Shown: positions 35,275-44,326 of the stretch, piece after piece
Layout of the letters: each line of letters opens with the position of its first letter
Position numbering within the stretch: position 1 is the first letter of the stretch
DNA from: Vibrio sinaloensis
GTDB taxonomy: Bacteria > Pseudomonadota > Gammaproteobacteria > Enterobacterales > Vibrionaceae
Length of the DNA: 64,000 nucleotides
Assembly: GCF_023195835.1 (NCBI RefSeq)
Contig: NZ_CP096200.1
Coordinates: forward strand, 1,131,398 to 1,195,397
Direction of reading: 5' to 3'
Notes under the pieces: generated by a model
The model's input: only the letters and a program-made list of their open reading frames with translations
Database searches by the model: none
Told to the model about the DNA's origin: nothing
Made by a program: the position numbers and the translations under genes

Positions 35275-36174
35275 ATGCGTGCAGATGATTTGATTCTTTT
35301 TTCTCAAGTAGTAGAAATGGGCAGTTTCAGTAAGGTTGCTGAAGCAAATAACCTTACAAATTCAGTAGTTAGCAAAAGGATTGCTCGTTTAGAAGAAGAA
35401 ATCGGTGTTCAGCTATTATACCGAACAACGCGTAAATTGACGTTAACAGAAGCGGGTAAAGCGTTAACCCATGGTGCTAAAAATGTGAAGCAAGCCGCTC
35501 AAGAGGCGATGGACGCTGTTTCTGGCTTCGGAGAAAAAGTAAGCGGCCATATCAAAATGTCGGTTCCTTCGATATCCGGTGATTTGATTTTAGCCGATGC
35601 CGTGGCGGAATTTTGCAACCTTCACCCAGGTTTAACGGTGGATATGTCATTAGACAATCGGTTTGTCGATTTAGTCGAGGGCGGTTTTGATCTGGTCATA
35701 CGCACCGGATATTTGGAAGACTCGAGTTTGATCGCACGGCACATTCTTGATTCTCAGTGGGTGGTATGTGCGTCGCCCTCTTATATTGCTCGCAATGGCA
35801 AACCTTATGAGCCGCAAGACCTAACTAACCACAATTGTTTGCAGTACGCTTACCAAACCACAGGTGCCAGTGAGTGGGAGTTTAAGTCACAGCAAGGCAA
35901 TTATATTGTGCGCGTGGCAGGGTCGTTTTCAACCGATAATGCCACCGCGCTACGCAAAGCGGCTTTGGGTGGGCACGGTATTGCCTATGTTCCGAGGTGC
36001 TTGGTCTACCATGATATTCGCAATGGACAGTTAGTCGATTTGTTCCCTGAGCAGGTGGGCAAGAAGCTGGGGATATACGCCGTCTACCCGTTTACCCGTC
36101 AGCCGCCGAACAAAGTGAAACTGCTGATCGAGCACATTCGCACTCGTTACTTAGCCATATCGCATTATTTCTAA
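35275..36174 (+). CDS. LysR-family regulator beside the lactate genes
   Basis: A 299-residue LysR protein. The helix-turn-helix (residues about 5-60) has MGSFSKVAEANNLTNSVVSKRIARLE and LLYRTTRKLTLTEAG (given as separate motifs under 20 residues each in the family: GSFSKVAE, NSVVSKRI, TRKLTLTEAG). The effector domain includes VPSISGDLILADAVAEF and a FDLVIRTGYLEDSSL loop, typical of the CrgA/AaeR-like branch. It is divergent from lldP, so control of lactate use is likely but unproven; E. coli uses a GntR-type LldR instead. A short palindrome-like GACTCTTAGGAGTC lies at 35148-35161 in the shared region. A terminator follows. Confidence 0.87.
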   Translation: MRADDLILFSQVVEMGSFSKVAEANNLTNSVVSKRIARLEEEIGVQLLYRTTRKLTLTEAGKALTHGAKNVKQAAQEAMDAVSGFGEKVSGHIKMSVPSISGDLILADAVAEFCNLHPGLTVDMSLDNRFVDLVEGGFDLVIRTGYLEDSSLIARHILDSQWVVCASPSYIARNGKPYEPQDLTNHNCLQYAYQTTGASEWEFKSQQGNYIVRVAGSFSTDNATALRKAALGGHGIAYVPRCLVYHDIRNGQLVDLFPEQVGKKLGIYAVYPFTRQPPNKVKLLIEHIRTRYLAISHYF

Positions 36175-36212
36175 TCTATTCTGACCAAAAAACAACGACC
36201 TGATACAAAACA

Positions 36213-36237
36213 GCCGACGCATCCATGCGTCGGCTTT
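36213..36237 (+). terminator. terminator after the LysR gene
   Basis: GCCGACGC (36213-36220) and GCGTCGGC (36227-36234) with a six-base loop that can close by two more pairs, followed by TTTCTC. It lies 39 bases after the LysR stop. Confidence 0.8.
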
Positions 36238-36493
36238 CTCGGCGGCCAAACCGAACTCTTTTAAGCTTAGGCTGCTTATGGTGGATCTTCCAGTATTCTC
36301 AACACAATCGGCTATATTGGCTTGATACCCAGCCATCCAATATCAGATATCGACCCTCTGGATTGAAAACCAAAACGGTCCCAAATCGGCTAAAAAACAC
36401 CCAATCAGTCTCCAGTTGGCTGTAAGTCACTAAAATATAATAAAAACTGGCCTAAACTAGTGATAAGAAAACAATAACAACAAGGATAGAGTG
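36238..36493. other. gene-free stretch before the Lon-like gene
   Basis: I see no credible gene here. It becomes AT-rich toward the right end (AAAATATAATAAAAACTGG near 36431), where the promoter of the Lon-like gene probably lies. No known regulator site was recognised. Confidence 0.5.
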
Positions 36494-38854
36494 ATGACGA
36501 TTCAAAGACTTGAAGCAGGTCAGCTGTACCTTCCCGCTGAACTTGAAAAATTAGAAAGCAAGTCGACTAAAGAGTTGGCGCCTATTGATGAAATCGTCGG
36601 ACAGGAGCGTGCACAAAAGGCAGTCGAGTTTGCCATGTCGATCAAAGAGAAAGGCTATAACATCTATGCTATCGGCCAAAATGGCTTGGGCAAGCGTACC
36701 ATGATCTTACGCTACCTTAATCGTCATCAACATGACGCAAACGCGTTGTTTGACTGGTGTTATGTGGCGAATTTTGAAGACATCCGTACCCCAAGAGTGC
36801 TGAAGTTGCCGTGTGGGGTAGGCAGCCGATTCCGTCAAGATATTGAAAAATTAATGGCTAAATTGCTTAATGCCATGCCACTCGCCTTTGACAACGAGCT
36901 TTACTATAGCCGCGCAGACAAACTGAAAAACCAATTGGCCGCCAAACAGGAAGCGGAACTGGCGCAAATCAGTCGAGATGCGAAAGAGAAAGGGATTAGC
37001 TTAACCATTACCACACAAGGCGACTATCAATTTGTGGCGATGAATGGTGAAGAACTGCACACCGAAGAGTCATTTGATGAGCTGAGTAAAAAAGAGCAAG
37101 AGGCATTCGGCGAAACCATTGACGCACTAGAGGTCAAACTAAGAACCATGGTTCGCCAGTTGACCGAGTGGGAAGAGGCGTACAGTGAAAAAATCAAAAA
37201 GCTGAATGATGAAGTTACCTTAGATGTCATTACCCACTTCATTAAACAATTGAAAAAAGATTACTCGAGTTATCCGGCGATCAAAACCTACTTAACCGAG
37301 CTGCAGCAAGACATTGTCGAGAACGCCGATATTTTTCTTGAACAGGGGGATGAGCAAGGTGAGGTTGCCAATGCATCGCTAGATAAGAAATTGCCACGCC
37401 GGTATAAGATTAACGTTCTGGTAAGCCGTAAAGAAGATCTGTTCCCCATCGTGGTAGAGGAGAACCCTAACTATCACACTTTGTTTGGTTATATTGAGAC
37501 GGCAACCTTCAAAGGCACGGTGTTTACTGACTTCTCGCTCATTCGACCTGGCAGCTTACACAAAGCGAATGGCGGCGTGCTGTTGATGGACGCGCAGAAA
37601 GTGTTGGAGCAACCCTATGTATGGGATGGGCTTAAGCGGGCGTTAAGAGCGCGTCAGCTCAATCTCACCTCGCTAGAAAAAGAGGTCACATTGACCGGTA
37701 CCGTGTCACTCGACCCAGAGCCTATCCCTTTGGATGTGAAGATTATTCTGTTTGGGGACTATCGCACCTATCAACTACTGCAGCACTACGATCCGGAGTT
37801 CAGCGAGTTGTTTAGAGTCACCGCCGATTTCGAGGACGAAATGAAGCGTGACGCTGATTCTGAGCTGCAATATGCTCGCTTTATATCAAGCGTGGTGAAT
37901 GATAACGGTATGCTGCACTGCGACCGAAAAGCAATCGCACGCATCATCGAGCACAGCTCAAGGCTGGCTGGCGACCAGAATAAAATTTCGCTCCATTCTG
38001 CCAATATCGCTAACCTGCTGCGTGAGTCAAACTATGTCGCACGCCAGGCCAACTCCAACATGATTCGCCAGAGCCATGTGGAAGAAGCATTGGCCAATCA
38101 AGAGCTGCGAGTGAGCAGACTCAAAGACAGTGTAATGGAGAGTTTTGTCAATGGTACAACGCTGATCCACACCCACGGAGAAGCGGTTGGGCAAGTTAAT
38201 GCACTATCGGTACTGAGTACCAGCGAATACATGTTTGGTGCGCCAAACCGAATCACCGCGACGACCTGCTACGGTGAGGGTGAGGTTATCGATATTGAAC
38301 GCAGCGTTGATCTAGGCGGCAGTATCCACTCAAAAGGGGTGATGATCCTCAGTGCTTACTTATCGACGGTATTTGGCAAGACCGCCAAAGTGCCGCTCAA
38401 TACCACCATCACGTTTGAACAATCCTATGGCGGTGTTGATGGTGACAGTGCCAGTATGGCGGAGTTCTGTGCGGTGGTGTCGGCGTTTTCTAAGCAGCCC
38501 AATCGTCAGGATATCGCGATTACTGGGTCGATGAACCAGTTTGGTGAAGCTCAACCCATTGGTGGTGTGAACGAAAAAATTGAAGGCTTTTTTGATGTAT
38601 GTGAAATCAAAGGACGCACGCCAGAGCAAGGCGTGATTATTCCGCGATCGAACATGCATAACCTGATGTTAAGGCCAGATATCGTGAGAGCGGTCGAAAA
38701 GGGAGAATTTCATATTTGGGCCATTGACCATGTGACCGAAGCCATTGAGCTGTTCACCGGCAAACCGGCAGGTACACCAACGGATGAAGGCAGTTATCCG
38801 ATTGATACGGTGTTTGGTATTGCTCAAGCCAAACTTAACGCCTTGCGTAAATAA
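36494..38854 (+). CDS. Lon-family ATP-dependent protease (LonB/YcbZ-like)
   Basis: A 786-residue protease of the non-classical Lon branch. An AAA-type region begins early (IDEIVGQERAQKAVEF), with Walker A GQNGLGKRT at 61-69. A long helical insert (about 140-270) follows, then GGVLLMDAQKVLEQPYVWD. The C-terminal S16 protease domain has Ser652 in GDSASMA and Lys695 in GGVNEKIEGF; their 43-residue spacing equals that of the catalytic dyad in E. coli Lon. Its substrates are unknown. I used the ATG at 36494, seven bases after AAGGA, rather than GTG three bases earlier. It appears to stand alone. Confidence 0.93.
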   Translation: MTIQRLEAGQLYLPAELEKLESKSTKELAPIDEIVGQERAQKAVEFAMSIKEKGYNIYAIGQNGLGKRTMILRYLNRHQHDANALFDWCYVANFEDIRTPRVLKLPCGVGSRFRQDIEKLMAKLLNAMPLAFDNELYYSRADKLKNQLAAKQEAELAQISRDAKEKGISLTITTQGDYQFVAMNGEELHTEESFDELSKKEQEAFGETIDALEVKLRTMVRQLTEWEEAYSEKIKKLNDEVTLDVITHFIKQLKKDYSSYPAIKTYLTELQQDIVENADIFLEQGDEQGEVANASLDKKLPRRYKINVLVSRKEDLFPIVVEENPNYHTLFGYIETATFKGTVFTDFSLIRPGSLHKANGGVLLMDAQKVLEQPYVWDGLKRALRARQLNLTSLEKEVTLTGTVSLDPEPIPLDVKIILFGDYRTYQLLQHYDPEFSELFRVTADFEDEMKRDADSELQYARFISSVVNDNGMLHCDRKAIARIIEHSSRLAGDQNKISLHSANIANLLRESNYVARQANSNMIRQSHVEEALANQELRVSRLKDSVMESFVNGTTLIHTHGEAVGQVNALSVLSTSEYMFGAPNRITATTCYGEGEVIDIERSVDLGGSIHSKGVMILSAYLSTVFGKTAKVPLNTTITFEQSYGGVDGDSASMAEFCAVVSAFSKQPNRQDIAITGSMNQFGEAQPIGGVNEKIEGFFDVCEIKGRTPEQGVIIPRSNMHNLMLRPDIVRAVEKGEFHIWAIDHVTEAIELFTGKPAGTPTDEGSYPIDTVFGIAQAKLNALRK

Positions 38855-39021
38855 GGAGTGGAAAGCTGTCGGTGTAGGGCGCTGCTGCGTTCTACATCGA
38901 TTGTCTCTAGATTGGAAAAAAGCTTCGTACTGAGAAAAGCACGTGTTGAGCGATGACAATTGCTGGCGAGGGATACTTAACTTGATCGTATGATTAAATT
39001 ATTGAAATATAGAATATATTA

Positions 39022-39522
39022 ATGCTCAACCTTAAAGCTAGACAAATGATAACTTTAACCCCAATGACGCCTGATCATCTAGAACGCGTGGTCGAACTCT
39101 CTGTGGCATCGGAGCAACTTCCTTTTGTTGGCACGATTGAAGAGGTCCTGCTTAACGCCGACGACAAGGTGCATCCACATCTGGTTATGAACGAGCAACA
39201 AGTGGTAGGTATTTTTTTGATGGATACCCAATACCACCTCGCTCATCCGTTTGCCGACGCGACCAGTTTGGGTTTTCGCGCTTTTCTGATTGATAAGCAT
39301 CACCAAGGAAAAGGCTACGCGCAGCAAGCACTAAAACAGCTCAATAGCTATCTTGGTTTGCACTATCCAAGCTTTCATCGCGTCTTTCTCACCGTTAATT
39401 GCCGTAATGCGCAGGCATACCACTGTTATCTCAAAGTCGGGTTTATTGATACCGAACAACAATACCTCGGCGGCGCCGCTGGACCTCAGCATATTATGAG
39501 GTTGTCTTTGACTCGTGAATAA
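39022..39522 (+). CDS. GNAT-family N-acetyltransferase
   Basis: A 166-residue acetyltransferase. The acetyl-CoA loop is visible in DKHHQGKGYAQQAL (residues about 93-106), and the C-terminal strand-helix in CRNAQAYHCYLKVGF. The acceptor is unknown. The GNAT fold begins at MITLTPMTPDH, so the ATG at 39046 is an alternative start and would remove eight residues; neither start has a strong ribosome site. It lies between the Lon-like gene (167 bases) and the Nudix gene, all on the same strand but with long gaps. Confidence 0.85.
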   Translation: MLNLKARQMITLTPMTPDHLERVVELSVASEQLPFVGTIEEVLLNADDKVHPHLVMNEQQVVGIFLMDTQYHLAHPFADATSLGFRAFLIDKHHQGKGYAQQALKQLNSYLGLHYPSFHRVFLTVNCRNAQAYHCYLKVGFIDTEQQYLGGAAGPQHIMRLSLTRE

Positions 39523-39609
39523 CACATCAATCACTGCGTAATAAGGCAACGCACAATGCGTGTGCAGTATCAACTGGCCTAATCGATAGCCGCCAATGGC
39601 ATCACCCTA

Positions 39610-39652
39610 GTGGCTAGTGTTAGAATCTGGGCACAGTTCTAAACCTAGCCAC
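39610..39652. promoter_or_regulatory. long inverted repeat over an extended -10 box before the Nudix gene
   Basis: GTGGCTAG (39610-39617) pairs with CTAGCCAC (39645-39652), and TTAGAA (39620-39625) with TTCTAA (39637-39642), with a two-by-two mismatch and an 11-base centre. TGTTAGAAT (39618-39626) looks like an extended -10 box inside the left arm. The right arm ends four bases before the Nudix ATG, where a ribosome site would be expected and none is seen. It could be an operator or, if transcribed from further upstream, an RNA stem. Confidence 0.5.
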
Positions 39653-39656
39653 AATT

Positions 39657-40175
39657 ATGAGACATTTAACCACCGCGATTCATCCTGATATCGACCACCT
39701 CGACGACAAAGCTATTTTTAAACGCCATGCTGCGCGGGCGATTGTGGTTGATGGTGAGGACATTCTGCTGCTTTACACCGAGCGTTATCACGACTACTCC
39801 ATCCCAGGTGGTGGTGTGGATGAAGGAGAAGACATCATCGCTGCTATGGTTCGCGAGTTAGAAGAAGAGACCGGAGCTCAAGACATTCATGCGATTAAGC
39901 CGTTTGGTATTTATGAAGAGTTTCGACCTTGGTACAAAGAGGATGCTGATGTGGTCCACATGACATCCTATTGCTATACCTGCAAAATCGCTCGTCAACT
40001 TGGCGACACCAACTACGAAGATTATGAAATCAAAAATGGCATGAAAGCCATGTGGGTCAACATCCACGATGCCATTGCACACAATGAGCAAACGATGGCC
40101 GAAAGCCCGAAAAAGGGCTTGAGTATTGAGCGAGAGACCTATCTTTTGCATTTAGTGGCCAAAGAGATGCTCTGA
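39657..40175 (+). CDS. Nudix hydrolase
   Basis: A 172-residue Nudix enzyme that should hydrolyse a nucleoside diphosphate linked to another group; the exact substrate is unknown. The full Nudix box is present: GGVDEGEDIIAAMVRELEEE followed by TGA, matching G-x5-E-x7-R-E-U-x-E-E-x-G-U, at about residues 51-73. The strand before it (YSIPGGG) is typical. No Shine-Dalgarno precedes the ATG; a large inverted repeat occupies that position. A terminator follows 5 bases after the stop. Confidence 0.92.
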   Translation: MRHLTTAIHPDIDHLDDKAIFKRHAARAIVVDGEDILLLYTERYHDYSIPGGGVDEGEDIIAAMVRELEEETGAQDIHAIKPFGIYEEFRPWYKEDADVVHMTSYCYTCKIARQLGDTNYEDYEIKNGMKAMWVNIHDAIAHNEQTMAESPKKGLSIERETYLLHLVAKEML

Positions 40176-40180
40176 TTGAC

Positions 40181-40206
40181 AACGCCTGCGCCTTGCAGGC
40201 GTTTTT
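40181..40206 (+). terminator. terminator of the Nudix gene
   Basis: AACGCCTGC (40181-40189) and GCAGGCGTT (40195-40203) with a five-base loop, then TTT. A perfect 9-bp stem. Confidence 0.9.
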
Positions 40207-40358
40207 ATGTCAAACCGCTGAGATTCCTGTCCTCTTTGCGCCACTTTTTGTACTCGGCGTGAAATATGCTTCTATACTTATCCAAGTAATTGAATTATTA
40301 ATAGTAATTTGTAGTATAAGAGTTTACGGACAAAATTAATCGACTGAGGGATTAGGAT

Positions 40359-42179
40359 ATGAGAATGCTGTCTCGCTTGCTTATGGGCGGCGTCATGGCC
40401 GCCGCTGTCAGCTTATCAGCGAACGCCGATGTAATTGAAACCCAAGTGTTGGTCGGCTTTGGTGAGCCCAAATACAGCCCCGACTTTGCTCATTTTGACT
40501 ACGTCAATCCAAATGCTCCCAAATACGGCAAAGTGGTCTATGGTCAAGTTGGCACCTACGACAATTTCAATCGATTTGCGTCACGCGGCGTCGCTGCTGC
40601 CCTGAGTGGTGAACTTTACGATACCTTAATGTACTCGCCGAGTGATGAAGTTGATGCCTATTACCCTCTGATTGCCGAAAAAGTCCGCTATTCCGATGAC
40701 TACACTTGGCTAGAAGTGGATATCAATCCTAAAGCGCGTTTTCACGACGGCCAGCCGATCACGGCTCACGATGTCGCCTTCACCTTCGACAAGTTTATGA
40801 GTGAAGGGGTACCGCAATACCGAGTTTACTACCAAGACATCAAATCAGTCACCGCGAAAAATGATTTGACCGTGCGAATTGATATGGCGACGCCAAATCG
40901 TGAGAAAATGTTCAGTTTTGCTCAGGGCGCGCGAGTGCTGCCTAAACATTTTTGGAAGGATAAAAATCTGTCTGAACCTTTAGCGACTCCGCCGGTGGGC
41001 AGCGGTGCCTACAAGGTGAGTGATTACAAGCCAGGGCAAAGTGTGACTTACGAGTTGGTCGATGATTACTGGGCAGCGGATCTGCCGGTTAATATTGGGC
41101 GCAACAACTTCAAACAGATCCAATACGACTATTACCGAGACGACACGGTAATGCTTGAAGCGTTTAAAGCAGGGGAGTTTGATTTTAGATTAGAGAACTC
41201 GGCAAAGTTTTGGGCCAACTCTTACACAGGTAGCAACTTCGATAAAGGCTACATCATTAAGCAAGAAATCCCTCATCAGAAGCCCGAGAGCACGCAAGCC
41301 TTTGTGTTTAATACTAAGCGTGACATCTTTAGCGATCCACAGGTTCGCGAGGCGCTCACTTATGCGATGGACTTTGAGTGGATGAACAACAATATGTTCT
41401 ATGGCCAGTATTCGCGCACTCGAAGTTATTTTCAGAATACCGATTATGAGGCAAAGGGCACGCCATCAGAGCAAGAACTGGCGATTTTGAACCAGTTTAA
41501 GTCGCAACTGCCTCCTCGCCTGTTTACCGAAGAGTATCAGCCACCGGTAACCGATGGTTCGGGCCGGATTCGCAGTCAAATGCGTACTGCGTTTAACTTG
41601 CTTAAACAAGCGGGCTGGGAGCTAAAAGACAAGGTGATGACCAATACGGCCACCGGGCAACCTATGTCGTTTGAGCTGCTGATCTACAGTCCAACCACTG
41701 AGCGGATAGCCATTCCGGTACAGAAGAACCTCGCGCGGATGGGGATCGAGATGAAAATCCGCACCGTAGACACCACACAGTACATCAAGCGTCTTAGAGA
41801 CCGAGATTTCGACATGGTGTCATCTGCGTACTCTGCCAATGCTTACCCAAGTCCAAACTTGATGATTGTGTGGAACTCCAACTACTTAGATTCTACCTAT
41901 AATACCGCTGGGGTCACCGACCCGGTGGTCGATCATCTCACGATGGAAATCGCCAAGAACCAGCAAGATCCGCAGGCGCTACTGTCGTTGGGTCGCGCTT
42001 TGGATAGGGTATTGCAGTGGAACTTTTACATCATTCCTCAGTGGCATGTTGGAAAATATCGCGTCGCGATGTGGGATAAGTTTGAGAGACCAGAGGTGTT
42101 ACCTAAGTATGACTTAGGTGTCGATACCTGGTGGATTTCAGAGCAGAAAGCTCAGTTATTACCAGAGAAGCGCCGTTAA
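40359..42179 (+). CDS. yejA: peptide ABC transporter, periplasmic binding protein YejA
   Basis: A 606-residue solute-binding protein of the oligopeptide class (SBP_bac_5). The signal peptide ends SANA-D. Landmarks are GTYDNFNRF, DVAFTFDKFMSEG, GSGAYKVSDY and WNSNYLDSTYNTAGV near the C-terminus, which I recognise from YejA. It delivers peptides to YejBEF; in E. coli the system imports microcin C and in some pathogens it aids resistance to antimicrobial peptides (from memory). ATGs at 40359 and 40365 are both possible; the second is better spaced from AGGA. First gene of the operon yejABEF, 12 bases before yejB. Confidence 0.93.
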   Translation: MRMLSRLLMGGVMAAAVSLSANADVIETQVLVGFGEPKYSPDFAHFDYVNPNAPKYGKVVYGQVGTYDNFNRFASRGVAAALSGELYDTLMYSPSDEVDAYYPLIAEKVRYSDDYTWLEVDINPKARFHDGQPITAHDVAFTFDKFMSEGVPQYRVYYQDIKSVTAKNDLTVRIDMATPNREKMFSFAQGARVLPKHFWKDKNLSEPLATPPVGSGAYKVSDYKPGQSVTYELVDDYWAADLPVNIGRNNFKQIQYDYYRDDTVMLEAFKAGEFDFRLENSAKFWANSYTGSNFDKGYIIKQEIPHQKPESTQAFVFNTKRDIFSDPQVREALTYAMDFEWMNNNMFYGQYSRTRSYFQNTDYEAKGTPSEQELAILNQFKSQLPPRLFTEEYQPPVTDGSGRIRSQMRTAFNLLKQAGWELKDKVMTNTATGQPMSFELLIYSPTTERIAIPVQKNLARMGIEMKIRTVDTTQYIKRLRDRDFDMVSSAYSANAYPSPNLMIVWNSNYLDSTYNTAGVTDPVVDHLTMEIAKNQQDPQALLSLGRALDRVLQWNFYIIPQWHVGKYRVAMWDKFERPEVLPKYDLGVDTWWISEQKAQLLPEKRR

Positions 42180-42191
42180 GCAAGGATTACT

Positions 42192-43280
42192 ATGGCTGCG
42201 TATATATTTCGCCGACTGCTGCTGGTTATTCCAACTCTGTGGGCGATCATCACCATTAATTTTTTTATTATTCAAATTGCACCAGGTGGCCCGGTAGAGC
42301 AGGCGATAGCGCAACTAGAAGGTCACAGCTCTGGCATCATGGAGCGTTTTGCTGGTGGCGGGAGCGAAGTTGATCTCAATGTCGGCGACGAAGCACAAGC
42401 ATCGGGCTATAAGGGCTCACGCGGACTGGACCCAGAAGTAGTCGAGGCGATCAAGAAGCAGTTTGGTTTCGATAAGCCGTTGCACGAGCGGTACTGGGAT
42501 ATGCTGGTCGATTACGCCACGTTTAACTTTGGCGACAGCCTGTTTAAAGGCGGCAATGTCATTGATTTGATTGTTGAGCGTTTGCCCGTTTCGATTTCGT
42601 TGGGTTTGTGGAGTACGCTGATCATCTATTTGATTTCTATTCCACTCGGCATAATGAAAGCGATTCATCATGGCAGCCGTTTTGATATCTGGTCGAGCGC
42701 CGTGGTGATTGTTGGTTATGCCATCCCAGGCTTTTTGTTCGCCATTATCTTGATCATACTGTTTGCCAGTGGCAATTACTTCAGTTGGTTTCCGCTACGA
42801 GGCTTGGTTTCAAGTAACTTTGACCAGCTGACTTGGTATCAACAGATAGTCGATTACTTTTGGCACTTAACCCTACCGATCCTTGCGATGGTGATCGGCG
42901 GTTTTGCAACCTTGAGCATGTTGACCAAGAACTCGTTCCTCGACGAAATCAACAAACAGTATGTGGTTACTGCCAGAGCGAAAGGATTGGATGAACGCGA
43001 CATCCTGTACAAGCACGTTTTTCGTAATGCGATGTTGATCATTATCGCCGGGTTTCCCGCCGCATTCATCAGTATCTTTTTCACCGGTTCGATGCTGATT
43101 GAGGTGATGTTTTCGCTGGAAGGAATTGGCTTACTTGGCTTTGAGTCAACCATTCAGCGAGACTATCCGGTGGTGTTTAGCTCTCTCTACATCATGACGT
43201 TACTGGGATTGATTTTGAGTATTATTTCGGATCTGACTTACACCTGGGTCGATCCACGCATTGATTTTGAGGCGCGCTAA
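42192..43280 (+). CDS. yejB: peptide ABC transporter permease YejB
   Basis: A 362-residue inner-membrane permease with about six hydrophobic segments. It begins in the way usual for DppB/OppB permeases ([16 protein letters not shown], then APGGPVEQ). A long periplasmic insert with low complexity (about residues 45-90) is typical of YejB. The EAA loop, [20 protein letters not shown], contacts the ATPase. AAGGA lies five bases before the ATG. The stop overlaps the yejE start by one base (TAATG). Confidence 0.95.
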   Translation: MAAYIFRRLLLVIPTLWAIITINFFIIQIAPGGPVEQAIAQLEGHSSGIMERFAGGGSEVDLNVGDEAQASGYKGSRGLDPEVVEAIKKQFGFDKPLHERYWDMLVDYATFNFGDSLFKGGNVIDLIVERLPVSISLGLWSTLIIYLISIPLGIMKAIHHGSRFDIWSSAVVIVGYAIPGFLFAIILIILFASGNYFSWFPLRGLVSSNFDQLTWYQQIVDYFWHLTLPILAMVIGGFATLSMLTKNSFLDEINKQYVVTARAKGLDERDILYKHVFRNAMLIIIAGFPAAFISIFFTGSMLIEVMFSLEGIGLLGFESTIQRDYPVVFSSLYIMTLLGLILSIISDLTYTWVDPRIDFEAR

Positions 43281-44326
43281 TGACATCAACTAAGAAGCCT
43301 CGCAATCCGTTGAACGAGGCACGTTGGCAACGTTTTAAGGCTAATAAACGCGGATTTTGGTCGTTGTGGCTGTTCTCTCTGCTGTTTATCGTTAGCCTGT
43401 TTGCAGAAGTGATCGCCAACGATAAGCCATTGGTGATTCGTTTCGACAACCAATGGTTTTTCCCTATTGTGACTCAATACGCCGAGACTCGATTTGGTGG
43501 AGAATTTGAGACAGAGGCCGATTATACCGATCCTTACGTTATTGACCTGATTGAAGAGAAGGGCCATATCGTTTGGCCACTTATCCCTTTTAGTTACGAT
43601 ACGATCAACTTCAACATTCAAGGTTCAGTTCCATCGGCCCCTGATAACACCAACTGGCTCGGAACCGATGATAAAGGCCGTGATGTATTAGCCCGAATCA
43701 TTTATGGTTTTCGGATTTCGGTGCTGTTTGGCTTTATCTTGACCATTATCTCTAGTGTGATTGGTGTGATTGTTGGGGCGACACAAGGTTACTATGGCGG
43801 CTGGCTCGACCTCTTTGGTCAGCGGTTTATCGAAGTGTGGTCGGGAATGCCGACGCTGTTTTTGTTGATCATTTTGTCGAGTTTCGTCGAACCTAACTTC
43901 TGGTGGTTACTCGGGATTATGGTTGCGTTTAGTTGGATGAGTTTAGTTGGTGTGGTAAGGGCTGAGTTCTTACGTTGCCGCAATTTCGACTATGTACGCG
44001 CAGCTCAGGCGATGGGTGTCTCTGATCAGCGGATTATGCTCAGACATATGTTACCCAACGCGATGGTGGCTTCCTTAACCATGATGCCGTTTATTCTCTC
44101 AGGCTCCGTTACCACCCTTACCTCCTTAGACTTTTTGGGCTTTGGCTTACCGACGGGATCGCCATCTCTTGGTGAACTCTTGGCGCAAGGAAAAGCCAAC
44201 TTGCAGGCACCTTGGTTGGGCTTTTCTGCATTTATCGTGCTGTCAGTGATGCTGACACTGTTGGTGTTTATTGGCGAAGCGGTGCGTGATGCATTTGACC
44301 CACATCATCAAGGAAAAGCGTCATGA
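43280..44326 (+). CDS. yejE: peptide ABC transporter permease YejE
   Basis: A 348-residue permease of the OppC/DppC class. It has an N-terminal anchor segment (FWSLWLFSLLFIVSLFAEVI), a periplasmic part holding LGTDDKGRDVLARIIYGFR, then five more hydrophobic segments. The EAA loop is RAAQAMGVSDQRIMLRHMLP. It forms the pore with YejB. It overlaps yejB by one base and yejF by four (ATGA), so translation of the operon is coupled. Confidence 0.95.
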   Translation: MTSTKKPRNPLNEARWQRFKANKRGFWSLWLFSLLFIVSLFAEVIANDKPLVIRFDNQWFFPIVTQYAETRFGGEFETEADYTDPYVIDLIEEKGHIVWPLIPFSYDTINFNIQGSVPSAPDNTNWLGTDDKGRDVLARIIYGFRISVLFGFILTIISSVIGVIVGATQGYYGGWLDLFGQRFIEVWSGMPTLFLLIILSSFVEPNFWWLLGIMVAFSWMSLVGVVRAEFLRCRNFDYVRAAQAMGVSDQRIMLRHMLPNAMVASLTMMPFILSGSVTTLTSLDFLGFGLPTGSPSLGELLAQGKANLQAPWLGFSAFIVLSVMLTLLVFIGEAVRDAFDPHHQGKAS

